Shown piece by piece: positions 38,965 to 49,200 of a DNA stretch of 64,000 nt. This DNA comes from Aurantiochytrium sp. KH105. Taxonomy: Eukaryota; Sar; Bigyra; Thraustochytrida; Thraustochytriidae. Each line of letters starts with the position of its first letter. Positions within the stretch are counted from its first letter, which is position 1. The DNA lies in contig BGKB01000088.1 in the NCBI GenBank assembly GCA_003116975.1, positions 1 to 64,000 of the forward strand. Direction: 5' to 3'. Under the pieces are notes generated by a model that saw only the letters and a list, made by a program, of their open reading frames with translations, did not search any database and was not told where the DNA came from. A program made the translations under genes and the position numbers.

Positions 38965-41900
38965 TTAACCAGAACGTCCACTCGCGTCGTCGTCGTCCTC
39001 ATCTTCATCGTCATCGACTTCGTCTTCGTCCTTGAGAACATTGTTCACAAAGATGCGGTTTGCCAGCTGGTAAATAGCCGAGGACCATGCACTGCAGGTT
39101 TCCGAGGCCTCGAGCGTGTGCAGCCAAGCGTCCCGCTCACTCTTGGACCCCCAAAGGACGCGAATGCGCCGGCGCTCCTCCTCGTTCTCCTTGTCGTCAA
39201 CCATCATCACATCATCGTCTTCGTCGTCGTCCTCGACAACATTGTTACTATCACGTTCGTAACGGCGGAACCGAATGTACGCGGTCCGGGTGTCCTTCTC
39301 GTTCAAGTCGATCGTTTCACCATTCTCGAGCTCAATGATCCAGAGATCGTTTACCCGATCCATCGACAGGTACGAGGCTGGCTTAAAACCCTTGACCTTG
39401 CCATTTACGAGTGTAGATCCCGATGGCCCGTTCGCTGCAGCGTCCCCTCCTGCCGACTCGAGGTCACACCGCACGCGAAGGTCGTCCGGGAACATGCGCT
39501 CGAGATGAGTCATCATTTCGATACGCTTCGCCTCTGCGCCCGAGACCTCAATATCTTCCTTGATCTCGATATTCGGTTCTTCCTCTGTGGCCTTTGCGGC
39601 TGCCTCGGCAGCACCAACCTTGGTATTCGTCGTCTTGCCACCTTCAGCTTCGCTCTTGGCATCAGCGCTCGGCTCCTCCATCTGATCGTCCTCTTCCTCG
39701 TCATCAACGTCCTCAGCTCGGATATCTTCCTCCTCCTCCTCTTCCAATTCCACTTGCTCTTCTTCTTCTTCCTCCTCCTCCTCTTCGTTGTCATCGGAAG
39801 AAGCGCCCTCCTTGTAGTTGACGCGCTTGACGATGCGCCCACTGAGGGTGGCCTCTGGCATTTGTTCGCCGCGGCGCTGCTTCTTTTGCACCTGCGAACC
39901 CCGCGTCCGACGCCCGCTTCGCGTTGCAGCAGCACGCCCACGCTTGCCTGCCGACCGCGTCGTGCGTGTCTCGTTCCGCCGCTTGCGAGCCTCACGCATG
40001 GCAACTCGCTGGGCGGCGCGTTCCTTCTCGAGGGCCTCGCGCATTTTCTCCTGGCGCAAGCGCTCGGCCTCATCGAGAACCTTTTGCTTTTTGGACGCGA
40101 TCACAGCCTCGGTTGCAGCTTGTTCGAGCGTGATGCACAAGTGCTCGAGCTTTTTGCGGGACGCGACGTCAAAGGTCACGGACTCAACGCTGGCTTCAGC
40201 TGCGTTTTGGCCACCATCCTCTGTCTTGACTCCCTCTTTCTTCTCTTCGTTGTCTGCCGCCTCGTTTTCGTTGCCGTTCGCTTGCTCCGAGTCAGCCTCG
40301 CCTTCGGCGGCCATGGTACTGAGAATGTCGCTGGCTTGCTGCACGAAATCGTCCTTGCCGTTCTCCATGTCGAACTTGCCGCCTCGTGACTCGATGAATT
40401 CAGCAAGCTCGCCGAGATCCTTTTTCAACACGCGAGCCGTCACGTCTGGGCGTTCGGCGTTCTTAAAGAGCTTGAGATCAAAGTCGTCAAGAAAACTGTC
40501 CTCCGGATCGGGGTCCCGAATATCCAGTTCCCGGCCATTGACGTGGTTCATCAGGTTGCGGTACTTGCGAAAGGCCTCGGGCTCGTTGTCGGTCCAGGTC
40601 TTGGTGAGACGGCGACGGCCCTTCTTCTTCTTGGCCGGAGCCTTGGCCTCCGCCTCTTTGGCCAATGCCTGTTTCGCTGCCTTGCTCATCTGACTGCTTC
40701 GCATTTGCACCTCCGCAACCTTTGCTGCGTTACGCTTTGGACGATGCCGCGAGCGGACTTCCACAAAGTCATCCATCTCGACTGGGGTGGTGTTGTTGTC
40801 GTTATCGTTGCTCCCGCCATCCTTGGCGCTCGCGGACTCCCCATTCGTCGCACTTTCTGTGCCCAAAAGTTCAGCGTTAGCAGCCTTGGCTTCGGCCTCC
40901 GCTTTGGCAAGACGTTCCTTTTCTTTGGCAGCTTCCTCTTCGGCACGCTTGCGTGCGGCCTCGCGGTCCTTTTCCGTTTCCATGTCGACAATGATAAAAT
41001 CGCGAAAGTCCTTCAACGTCTTTTTCAGGTGCCTCTCGCGCGTGCTCAGTGGGTCAAGCGACGCGGCCAGACGGTCAATGTCCTCCACCGTGTCGTAAAA
41101 GCGCCACGTCTTCAGAGACTCGCGCGAGGTCGGGCTTGCGCCGGGCACAACCGCTGCTCCTTCGGCGCGAGAAGGCGACAGCGGCGTCTCCACTTTGGTG
41201 TCCACCGTTGGCACGGGAGGCAGGGCGGCCTTGTTCTTGGGCGGACGGCCCCTGCGTTTCTTGGGCGGGGGCGAATCAATGCTCTTGGGCGAAGCGGCGT
41301 CCGCCTTGGCCTTCTTTTCCTTGGCTTTGCGTTCTCTTTGAGCCATCTCCTCCAAGGTGACCTCGCCGGCGTCCAGTCGGCGTTGAAACTCAGCCTCCTC
41401 TGCTGCTTCCTGTGCTGTGAGGCTGCCGGGTAGATTTCCCCGGGCTTGTTTCTCTCCACGGACGCCCGGACCATAGATCCAAAGACGGCCCGGGTCGCAG
41501 CGGAACGTCCAGAATGCATTGCCCTTGCTATCCTTTCCCCACGCTTCGGCTCGCAGACGAAAGTTGGCATATTGGTGACGAGCGTGCTGCACGACAATGT
41601 CCGACTTTTCTTGGGTGAGCTCCTTGAGTCGCTCCTCGAAAAAGGTCTTGCGTTCCTTGAGCTTTGCGCCCGAGATTGGTGACGCTTCTTTCGTCAGCTG
41701 TTCGATGGTTTTCATTTTCTTGAATTTTCGTTTGCTCCCTCGCACACTGCGGCCATTGTTCGTGGACTTGCTATTACTCGCGTTTTCGTCGTCGTTTTCG
41801 GCATCTTCAGCGTCCGAATCGCCGCCCTCTGGCGCGGATTTGCTATTGTTCTTCGCGTTGCCCATTCCCGTTGCAAAGGCTTCGTCATAGTGCGTATCCA

Positions 41901-43527
41901 ATTTCTGATCAAGAAGTGCCTGGTGCATCTTGACCAGCGTGAGCTGACGACGGACGGACATGTCCTGATGGTAGAGGTTGGTGGACTCCTGCACGAGCTC
42001 CTTTGCGAGACGATCCACCTCTTCGACCATTTCTGGGTGCGACTGAACCTCGTCAATGAGGGCACGGATGATGGCAATCTTTTGCGGCATGGACAGTGTC
42101 ACGTAGCTCGCCGTCTGAAGGTGGCGCTGCGCCGCAACGAGGTCCTCGTACGGTGGCCATTCGGGCCCCAAGAGGGCCGTGCTGCGCACCAGATAGCGAC
42201 GGAGAATCTCCTGCCACGTAAGCGAGTTGAGCATCTTGAACCAATCCCAGCGCACGACCTTTTCGTCCTGCTCCATCTCGGGCTCGAGACAGAGGCCGAG
42301 GAAGACCAGGTGCAGCTCGCGCAGTAGCGGAACGATATCGTTGGCAGTCAGCGCCTTGTACAACATTTCTGCTGAAAAGGGCGTGAGCTTGACGATGTGC
42401 GAAAAGTCGCTGCAGAACTCTGCGATGGCCATGAGGTCCTGCACGATCGTGGGCTCGAAAGGAAGGTCCATGACAGGGAGAGGAGGCTTGGGCAGCCCTG
42501 GCGTGACCGCCTTCTTTTTCCTCCGTTTCACCTGCGTGGCGTCCTTGTCGCTCTTCTTCTTCCTGCCCGGTTTCTTCTTTTCCTTGTCCTTGTCGTTTGC
42601 CCCGAGCTCGGCCTTGGCTTTGGCGCGCTCGGCGGCCTTGGCGTCGCGTCGTTCCTGGGCCTTTTTCCTGGCTTCCTCCTTTTTCTCGGCGGCGCGTTTG
42701 GCCTTGCGTTCCTTCTCTGCAAGTTCCTCCAAGGTGACCTCGCCGGCATCCATCCTGCGCTGGAAGTCAGCCTCCTTTTTCTCGCGGGCTAGTTTGTTCT
42801 CGTTCTCGCGCATCTTGGCCTGGAGCTTTCGGTCCAGCTTGATTCGATGGCCTTGCTTGACGATGATCTTGTCCTTGACCATGCGCTTGATCGTCAACTG
42901 ATAGTGCTGCGTGAAGCGCCCGGAGCCGCAGTCGTATTTGTTGAGCATTTCCTTCTTCAATTGTTGGGTCGAGACCCCCTTGGTAGACCGCCGCCGATCA
43001 TAGAGGATCTTGATCACCAGGTCGACGAAGCTCTTTTTGCCGCGAAGGTCGTTGGTCTTCTTCCGCTTGGTGCCCGACTTCTTTCCGCTCTCGTTGTCGG
43101 CGTTGCCATTGTCGCCGTCCTCATCCTCGTCGTCGCTGCTGAGACCTTCCATGAGCGCGGCGATGTCCGAGTCTTCGTGGGGCTTGGCCTTCATCTTGAT
43201 GATGATTTTGGGCTTGGCCGACGGATTCGCGGCGTCGGCCCCCTGCTGGGCGCTGGGCGCCGCAGCAGGCGCTCCGTTTCCGGCCTTGGCCGCGTCGAGT
43301 CCGCCGTTGGCCGCCTGCGCACCATCGCCGCCGTGCTCCTCGGCGACCTCCTCGTCGTCCTCGTCCTCGTCCTCGTCCTCCTCTTCCTCCGCGGCGCCGT
43401 CGTCCTCCCCGTCGTCGGAGTTCTCGCCCGCCGAGGAGTCCGTCGACGACTCGCGGCTGGGCGAGCTCTGCACCTCGTCGCCGGCCTCGGCGCGCTGGTC
43501 GTCCTCGGCGAGGGCGGCGGCGTCCAT
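38965..43527 (-). CDS. DDT/WHIM chromatin-remodelling accessory protein with H1-like winged helix
   Basis: A 1520-residue nuclear protein resembling the non-catalytic subunits of ISWI-type remodellers (ACF1/BAZ, RLT, Itc1). An acidic N terminus (EEEEDEDEDEDDEE) precedes a linker-histone-like winged helix at about 164-230 (FVDLVIKILYDRRRS, then KKEMLNKYD, then MVKDKIIVKQ). The DDT domain lies at about 352-394 (IVQDLMAIAEFCSDF, then FSAEMLYKAL). A WHIM1-like segment sits near 436 (LTWQEILRRYL). A WHIM2/D-TOX motif lies at about 661-686 (GKDSKGNAFWTFRCDPGRLWIYG); in ISWI partners this contacts the ATPase and linker DNA. Long basic or acidic coiled-coil segments separate the domains, including two copies of DAGEVTLEE followed by AxxERKAK, and the C-terminal third has many D/E runs. 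No PHD finger or bromodomain is visible. I took the first ATG; upstream the frame has only GTG. Confidence 0.87.
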   Translation of the reverse strand: MDAAALAEDDQRAEAGDEVQSSPSRESSTDSSAGENSDDGEDDGAAEEEEDEDEDEDDEEVAEEHGGDGAQAANGGLDAAKAGNGAPAAAPSAQQGADAANPSAKPKIIIKMKAKPHEDSDIAALMEGLSSDDEDEDGDNGNADNESGKKSGTKRKKTNDLRGKKSFVDLVIKILYDRRRSTKGVSTQQLKKEMLNKYDCGSGRFTQHYQLTIKRMVKDKIIVKQGHRIKLDRKLQAKMRENENKLAREKKEADFQRRMDAGEVTLEELAEKERKAKRAAEKKEEARKKAQERRDAKAAERAKAKAELGANDKDKEKKKPGRKKKSDKDATQVKRRKKKAVTPGLPKPPLPVMDLPFEPTIVQDLMAIAEFCSDFSHIVKLTPFSAEMLYKALTANDIVPLLRELHLVFLGLCLEPEMEQDEKVVRWDWFKMLNSLTWQEILRRYLVRSTALLGPEWPPYEDLVAAQRHLQTASYVTLSMPQKIAIIRALIDEVQSHPEMVEEVDRLAKELVQESTNLYHQDMSVRRQLTLVKMHQALLDQKLDTHYDEAFATGMGNAKNNSKSAPEGGDSDAEDAENDDENASNSKSTNNGRSVRGSKRKFKKMKTIEQLTKEASPISGAKLKERKTFFEERLKELTQEKSDIVVQHARHQYANFRLRAEAWGKDSKGNAFWTFRCDPGRLWIYGPGVRGEKQARGNLPGSLTAQEAAEEAEFQRRLDAGEVTLEEMAQRERKAKEKKAKADAASPKSIDSPPPKKRRGRPPKNKAALPPVPTVDTKVETPLSPSRAEGAAVVPGASPTSRESLKTWRFYDTVEDIDRLAASLDPLSTRERHLKKTLKDFRDFIIVDMETEKDREAARKRAEEEAAKEKERLAKAEAEAKAANAELLGTESATNGESASAKDGGSNDNDNNTTPVEMDDFVEVRSRHRPKRNAAKVAEVQMRSSQMSKAAKQALAKEAEAKAPAKKKKGRRRLTKTWTDNEPEAFRKYRNLMNHVNGRELDIRDPDPEDSFLDDFDLKLFKNAERPDVTARVLKKDLGELAEFIESRGGKFDMENGKDDFVQQASDILSTMAAEGEADSEQANGNENEAADNEEKKEGVKTEDGGQNAAEASVESVTFDVASRKKLEHLCITLEQAATEAVIASKKQKVLDEAERLRQEKMREALEKERAAQRVAMREARKRRNETRTTRSAGKRGRAAATRSGRRTRGSQVQKKQRRGEQMPEATLSGRIVKRVNYKEGASSDDNEEEEEEEEEEQVELEEEEEEDIRAEDVDDEEEDDQMEEPSADAKSEAEGGKTTNTKVGAAEAAAKATEEEPNIEIKEDIEVSGAEAKRIEMMTHLERMFPDDLRVRCDLESAGGDAAANGPSGSTLVNGKVKGFKPASYLSMDRVNDLWIIELENGETIDLNEKDTRTAYIRFRRYERDSNNVVEDDDEDDDVMMVDDKENEEERRRIRVLWGSKSERDAWLHTLEASETCSAWSSAIYQLANRIFVNNVLKDEDEVDDDEDEDDDDASGRSG

Positions 43528-44665
43528 CCTGCCGCGCCTTTTCGCGCTCGCCGGCCGCCTCTGCGTCGCCTTCTTCTTCGCGCCGGGCCCGCGGGCCGCT
43601 CGCGGGCTCCTCCGCGCCTCGAGCTGCCCCGTCCGCGCCGCCTGCAGCTCCAGCTTTTGCAGCTGCAGCTGCTCCTCCGCCGGCGGCGGCTGCAGCAGCA
43701 GCACCGGCACCGGCAGCCGCGTCGTCGCCGCGGCCGTCGCCGATCCGCGCCCCGCGCGCCGCCGCGCCTCGCGCAGGGGCCGCCGCGCCGGGGCCGCCGC
43801 CGCGCGCGCCTCTGCCCGCGCCGCCCGCGCGCGCCGCGCCGCTCTCCCCGCCGCCCCGCGCGCGCCGCGCGTCTCGGCGCGAGGGCTCGCCGCGAGATCG
43901 CGCTCTGCCGCTCGCTTTTCTGTTTGCTCTGCTTTGCTCTGCTCTGCTCGCTCTGCTCCCCGCCCACCTAGCAGGAGATATAGCTAACTAGACTAACCAC
44001 CGGCCCGGCTTCGCAGCTAGGTCGCGCCAGCCGCGAGGCGCGGAGGCGCGGCCGGCGCGAGGCCGGGGCGCGCGGCGCGGGGGCCCGCTCGCGCGCCCGC
44101 TCGCGCGCGCGCCCGCTTGGTCTGGCGGCGGCTCGCTCGAGCGGCGGTGGAGCGAGCGGTCGCGCCGGGGCGGGGCGGGACGCGGCGAGGCGCTACGGTT
44201 AGGTGGGGGAAAGAGGCCCAACTGGGTAAAAGGGGGCTATCATGCTCTTTCGGTACGTTACGTTTGGCGGCGACCGCGACGCTGGAGTGCGGACTCGCTC
44301 TCGCCGAGGTCGCACGGCAGAGAGAACTTCGGACTCCGGCCTGCTCAGAGCAGAGCAGAGAAGAGCAGAGACAGAGGCAGAGGCAGAGGCAGAGCGGAGC
44401 AAAACAGAGCAGAAGGCAGCGCGGAGCGAGGCGGACTTGCGCTGCGCTGCGTTGCGTTTGGCTTTGCTTTACTGAGCCAAGCGCGAAAGACCGAGAGACA
44501 GATACGCACACAGTCAAAGAGAGCGACGCGCGCTCGCCGCTGCGCTCTGGCCGGCTCGGCTCGCCGTGGAGCAGGCTGGAACGCGATCGATTTTAAAAAG
44601 AAGGCCCCGTGGACACCTCTCTCGCTTGTCAGCAAAAAAAGCAAACAGAAACAGAGTAGAGAGAA
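43528..44665. promoter_or_regulatory. GC-rich divergent promoter region between the DDT-protein and DRC5 genes
   Basis: A CpG-island-like spacer of 1.1 kb. It contains two mirrored pentamer arrays: CTCTG-type at about 43923-43958 and CAGAG-type at about 44341-44413. Each is purine-rich on the sense strand of the gene it faces. A TTTTAAAAAG element near 44590 lies about 75 bp before the DRC5 start. Spliced leader exons cannot be excluded. Confidence 0.55.
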
Positions 44666-45976
44666 ATGATGGAAGCCGGCATCGGGAGCACAACGACGGC
44701 CATTGCGGTGGCAGACGAGGTCAAACGGTTCAAGAGCCGCGTGCTCGAGGCAAGACCAGGCAAAAACCCCACACGTCATCAACACCGTGGAAGCCTCGAT
44801 GAAGAAGGTCCGGTGCTCTCGCTTCGCATGTGGTGCCTAAAAACCATTGCAAAGAACTTTGAGCGCAGCCCAATGATGACCAGAGTCCCTGACTCACAGG
44901 TACCCAAACTTACCGCACTCCTCGATCTCAATCTCAACATTGAAGTTGCCGCAGCGCACATTTATGACGAGAACTATTGGAAACGCAGATCCATGGCCAA
45001 AGCGTGGAAGCATCTTGAAATTGCAAATCATGGCATGACCTGGAAACAGCTCTACCTGGAACGAACCCTGCAAGATTTGCTCGAGGAGTACTCGCCCGAA
45101 GGAGGCAGCGATGCCATCACTGAGGAGACCATTCTCGAACATTTACGCGCCTCACAGGACTTTGTCTTTCAGCTGCGCGTCGGACAGCTTCTCTCACACT
45201 TTGACCCAATGCTTCTCTTCGAACACCTACCAAATTTGAGCCGCCTCGAGCTCACGTACGGCGTTCGTCGCGTCGGCATGCAGTATGAGCGCTCGCTCTT
45301 TGGCATGCGCATGTCCGATGCCGGAAGTCTTGCGCGGGCGATCAAAGCCTCCTCGACGTTGACCACCATCTGTTTGCCTTGCAATCTTGTTGACGATGAC
45401 ATGGTGCAAATGCTCATGACTGGTCTTATTTCCAACTGCACCGTGACGCACCTGGATCTTTCGCACAATAAGATCACTAATCACGGTGTGCGGCTCCTCG
45501 TCAAGCTTCTTGGGCCCAAGTCCGTGGTGTCTACGCTCAATCTTTGCGACAATCAGATTCACGTTGAGGGTGGGCGCTACCTCGGTCGAGCGCTGCGCCA
45601 CAACGCCAGTCTTCTTGACCTTAATCTACGTCTCAATCGCCTTACGGACGAGGGCGGTCGTCTTTTGCTGGATGGTGCCATGCGAAACAGTTCACTTATG
45701 ATGCTCAACCTGAGCTCCAATTCCCTCGCCTCCAAGTCGGCAAACTCATTATGTGCCCTCTTTGACACTGGCATCGCAAGTCTCACGGCTCTCGACCTCT
45801 CCTGCAATGAGCTTTCGGAAGAGGATGGGGAAGCTCTCGTGAAATCGCTCGGCAAGTTTCCTAGTCTCGTGTCTCTCGACGCGCGCAGGAACCTCTTGGG
45901 CAGCGCGCTCGACACTCTGTCTAATATTGTCAAGCGCAACGAGCTCGCTGCACGGGGTGCAGAGGGCAAGTATTGA
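44666..45976 (+). CDS. DRC5: Dynein regulatory complex subunit 5 (TCTE1/DRC5)-like LRR protein
   Basis: A 436-residue leucine-rich-repeat protein. DRC5 is part of the nexin-dynein regulatory complex of motile cilia and controls axonemal dynein. The family N-terminal segment is present at about 100-135 (YWKRRSMAKAW, TWKQLYLERTLQDLLEEY), as is the block before the LRRs (LELTYGVRRVGMQYERSLFG, near 195) that is typical of TCTE1. At least six LRRs follow from about 220 to 425, with phasing L-x-x-LDLSHNKI, LNLCDNQI, LNLRLNRL, LNLSSNSL and LDLSCNEL. A flagellated stage (biflagellate zoospores in thraustochytrids) would need this gene. NLR-type or ribonuclease-inhibitor LRR proteins share the repeats but not the YGVRRVGMQYE block. 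The start is the first ATG. Confidence 0.88.
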   Translation: MMEAGIGSTTTAIAVADEVKRFKSRVLEARPGKNPTRHQHRGSLDEEGPVLSLRMWCLKTIAKNFERSPMMTRVPDSQVPKLTALLDLNLNIEVAAAHIYDENYWKRRSMAKAWKHLEIANHGMTWKQLYLERTLQDLLEEYSPEGGSDAITEETILEHLRASQDFVFQLRVGQLLSHFDPMLLFEHLPNLSRLELTYGVRRVGMQYERSLFGMRMSDAGSLARAIKASSTLTTICLPCNLVDDDMVQMLMTGLISNCTVTHLDLSHNKITNHGVRLLVKLLGPKSVVSTLNLCDNQIHVEGGRYLGRALRHNASLLDLNLRLNRLTDEGGRLLLDGAMRNSSLMMLNLSSNSLASKSANSLCALFDTGIASLTALDLSCNELSEEDGEALVKSLGKFPSLVSLDARRNLLGSALDTLSNIVKRNELAARGAEGKY

Positions 45977-46222
45977 CTGCGTTACCCTGCTCTTTTTGCA
46001 AAAAGCAGACCAGGAGGCGAAATGGATACTCTAGAAAATGCTTCATCTTGTTCTTTGTGTCGTCGACATTATTTTCTGAGACGTGACGGACCGGCTTGAG
46101 CTTATAAACGAATGACGGATTGATAGGGAGCATTCGGTCGTCATAACTTCGCTCTTCGTGTTAACGAATCCTTGATTTTAAAAAATACTTTATCGTTGCT
46201 TGCTTGCTTGCTTGCTCATAAG

Positions 46223-49200
46223 TCATGTCTTGTATGCGAAAGGAGCACCATTGACAAGCAAAGTTGCAAACAGCGGTGACGTCATTGCGGACAAAGGGCG
46301 CCCTCCTGCTCGCACCGGCGCAGACGTGGCTCCTTCAGAAACAAAGTGAAGCGCCTCCACCTCTCTGAGGACTTGGGCGTGTGGCCAAAAGTACACGAGT
46401 GACATCGTGCCGACGTCGAGAATGTAGAGATCATTGGCTTGCGAAGCCACAGCGAGGACCTGCTCGTCCGGGCTCAAGGCCACTGTCTTGACGGGATCGT
46501 CCAAAATAAAGCTGCCCATTACCGAGAGAGAGTCGTCCATAATCCTGATTCGGTCGCCACCTACCGAGAGACGCCAGTTTCCACGCAGCTTGTATTGAAA
46601 GGTGAGTGCCTTTGAATTGGCTCGCTGAGATGCAGCCAGCGTCGGAATTTTTGGCAAGTCCAAACTCGCATTAATGAGATGCGCGTCAACAGGATTGCGA
46701 TTCGCATACACATGTCCATCCGCGGTTTGCGCCAACACTTCTTGGGTAGCTACATTTCGGAAAACAGCCACGACAGGTTGCGCAAACGATGTACGCTCGC
46801 TTTTGCGCACTTGAATTTCCTGCAGCGACGTTGACCATAGCTTGACAGTCCCTACTGCATCTGCACTGACAAACCCTGCTTTGTCGTGGTGGATCGAAAG
46901 AACTGCGCTCTCGCGTGCATGTTCTACCGCCGCGCCATCAGGGTCATCCACGCGTCGCAGATATCCGTCAAGAGTACCAAAAACACCAGCATCACAGAGA
47001 CATGTTGCACCCACGTCAGGTCTGGAGCATTTTGCATCAAGAATCAGCGCGTCATCTTGCAGCCGCCAAATCTGAAGTCCTCCTGAAGCGGTGACGCGCG
47101 CAAGGCACGATCCAAGTTCATGAACTTGGACAAACTCGAAGCCAAGGGTTGCCTCATTGGCGACTGCGACGCTGGTCAAGAGAACTCCTGTTTTCCAATG
47201 GAAAATGTAAATCATCTGCGATGTACTGACCGCAAGACGACTCTCTGGGCCAAAGGCCACGGCCTGGGTTGACCCCTCAACCCTCAATTTGTAATTGTTC
47301 ACTTGGACCAACCCCTGATCCATGGCCACGGCAAGAATGGGTACCTCACTTGTCTCCCGGCCAGATTTCAGCATTGCGAGCGCTTTTACTGATCTGTTAT
47401 TGGTGCAGACAATTGCACCACCCGTTGCCTCGGCCGTCTTGGCGCCACGCTGCGTCGCCCACGTCGAGGCCTGCGCCGTCTTGCCGACGTCGATACGGAA
47501 GACGCGTCGCAAAAACAGCGGAAGCTCCTTCGCTCGCACGCCCTGATATGCAGACACGTTTGCAATGGGCACAACTTCGCGAACCAAAAGTGCCCCTCCG
47601 ACGGGCACAACGCTCCTGGTGGTGGGAGCTCGCTCCGGGACAAGAGTTGAGACAGGTGAGGTGAGCTGCTTCCAAGTCTTGGGATCCCATGCGGTGTCTT
47701 GTGCTCGGGCAAGCGCAAGTCCGCCCTGCGGCAGCGATACGAAACGCAAGGATATCGCGGCCTTTGCAGGATCAAAAGAGAGCTTGTGAAGAAAGACACC
47801 CGACGGAATGGATCGAATCTCGATCACGTGAGATCGACTGCAGCTTGCCGCGAGACAACCTTCTGAGGCGGCCAGCTCGTCGATGTGAGCCACACTTGAA
47901 CACACAATCCGCGAGCCAGAGGCTTTTGCATTCGTCTTGCCAAAATCGGCGACCGTAATGGTGCGTTCACCCATCGCAAAGAAAACACGCGTGCCAAGAC
48001 CAGCAAGTGCCGTGATACGATGCTCGGAGGCGCAAAGCGTGCCGGCGCACACGAGACCATTTGAGGGACCGAGACGCCAAAGGTGCACACAAGGGTTATC
48101 GCCAGCCGTTACAAAGGTGTCGGAGGATGTCCAAGCCGCAAGAACAGGCACGCTTGCCGTTCCGTGGCCGTATCGCATCAGGGTCCATCGCTGTTGTGGC
48201 TGTTCCGCAAAGGAAAATCGCCACATGACACTGTTTTGGGTGACAACAATGATTCCAGAAGCGCCAGACGTGAGGCAAGCCACTGGACTTGCGGTCTCGC
48301 TTGCAGCAGAAGCCGGATTTTTGGAGTCAGGGACGATCTCAAGCGATCGCGAGGACACGAGACAGAGTGCGCCATCGTCGAAGCCACAAACCACGACACT
48401 GGCCCCACGCGACAAGTCGTTTGTGACTGCACTCACCTTCGCACTGCCTCCACCCTCGATCACATTGTGTTTCGTGCAGACATCGCCACTCCACAGATAA
48501 AGACAGCCGGACTCTTTTGACGCAGTCACAAAAGAGCGGCCATCGGGCAGAGCTGCGAGCGAGGTTTGCACAGCCTTGGGCGCCGTTTTGCCCCAGCGCA
48601 TACGCCGAAGAGAGCCCTCGGTGTCGACACGGACCACTTGCGCGCCAGCAAGAACAACACTCGACTTGGAGACCATTTCTGCGCACCGTGCATCAAGCTC
48701 CGTGGGCAAACGCGCACTCCGAATGAGTGAAAGACGGCCCGGAGCGCTGACATCGTAAAAGGCGTAGGTTCCTTCGTTCGTGTTCATGCAAAACAATGTG
48801 CTACCGCACTTGCTGATTGTCACAATGTCGGCTCCCGACACGACGGCATCAATACCAAACTGAATGTCCATAGAGGTGGCGTCCCACATGAGGATCTTGC
48901 GCGAGTCAGCCGCAGCGCTCGCAACCCATCTTCCATTTGGATGCACGGCTAATGCTGTCACTTGTGCGTGATGCGCGGTGAAGTAGCGAGTGGTGCCCGG
49001 TTCACTTGTGCTGCGCGAAATCTGGTCGATCGCAATGAGGGGTCCGACCGCAAAGACGACTTCGCTTTTGGCGAGTTGAAGCGGCGGAATGCTGACGCTA
49101 AAACCTGTTGTGGCAATGAGTCGAGAGGTCGATGGGCCTTGCGCCATTTCGACTTCCGTCTGCTGGATCATGCTCCGAGCTGCCGACCTCCAAACTCGAC

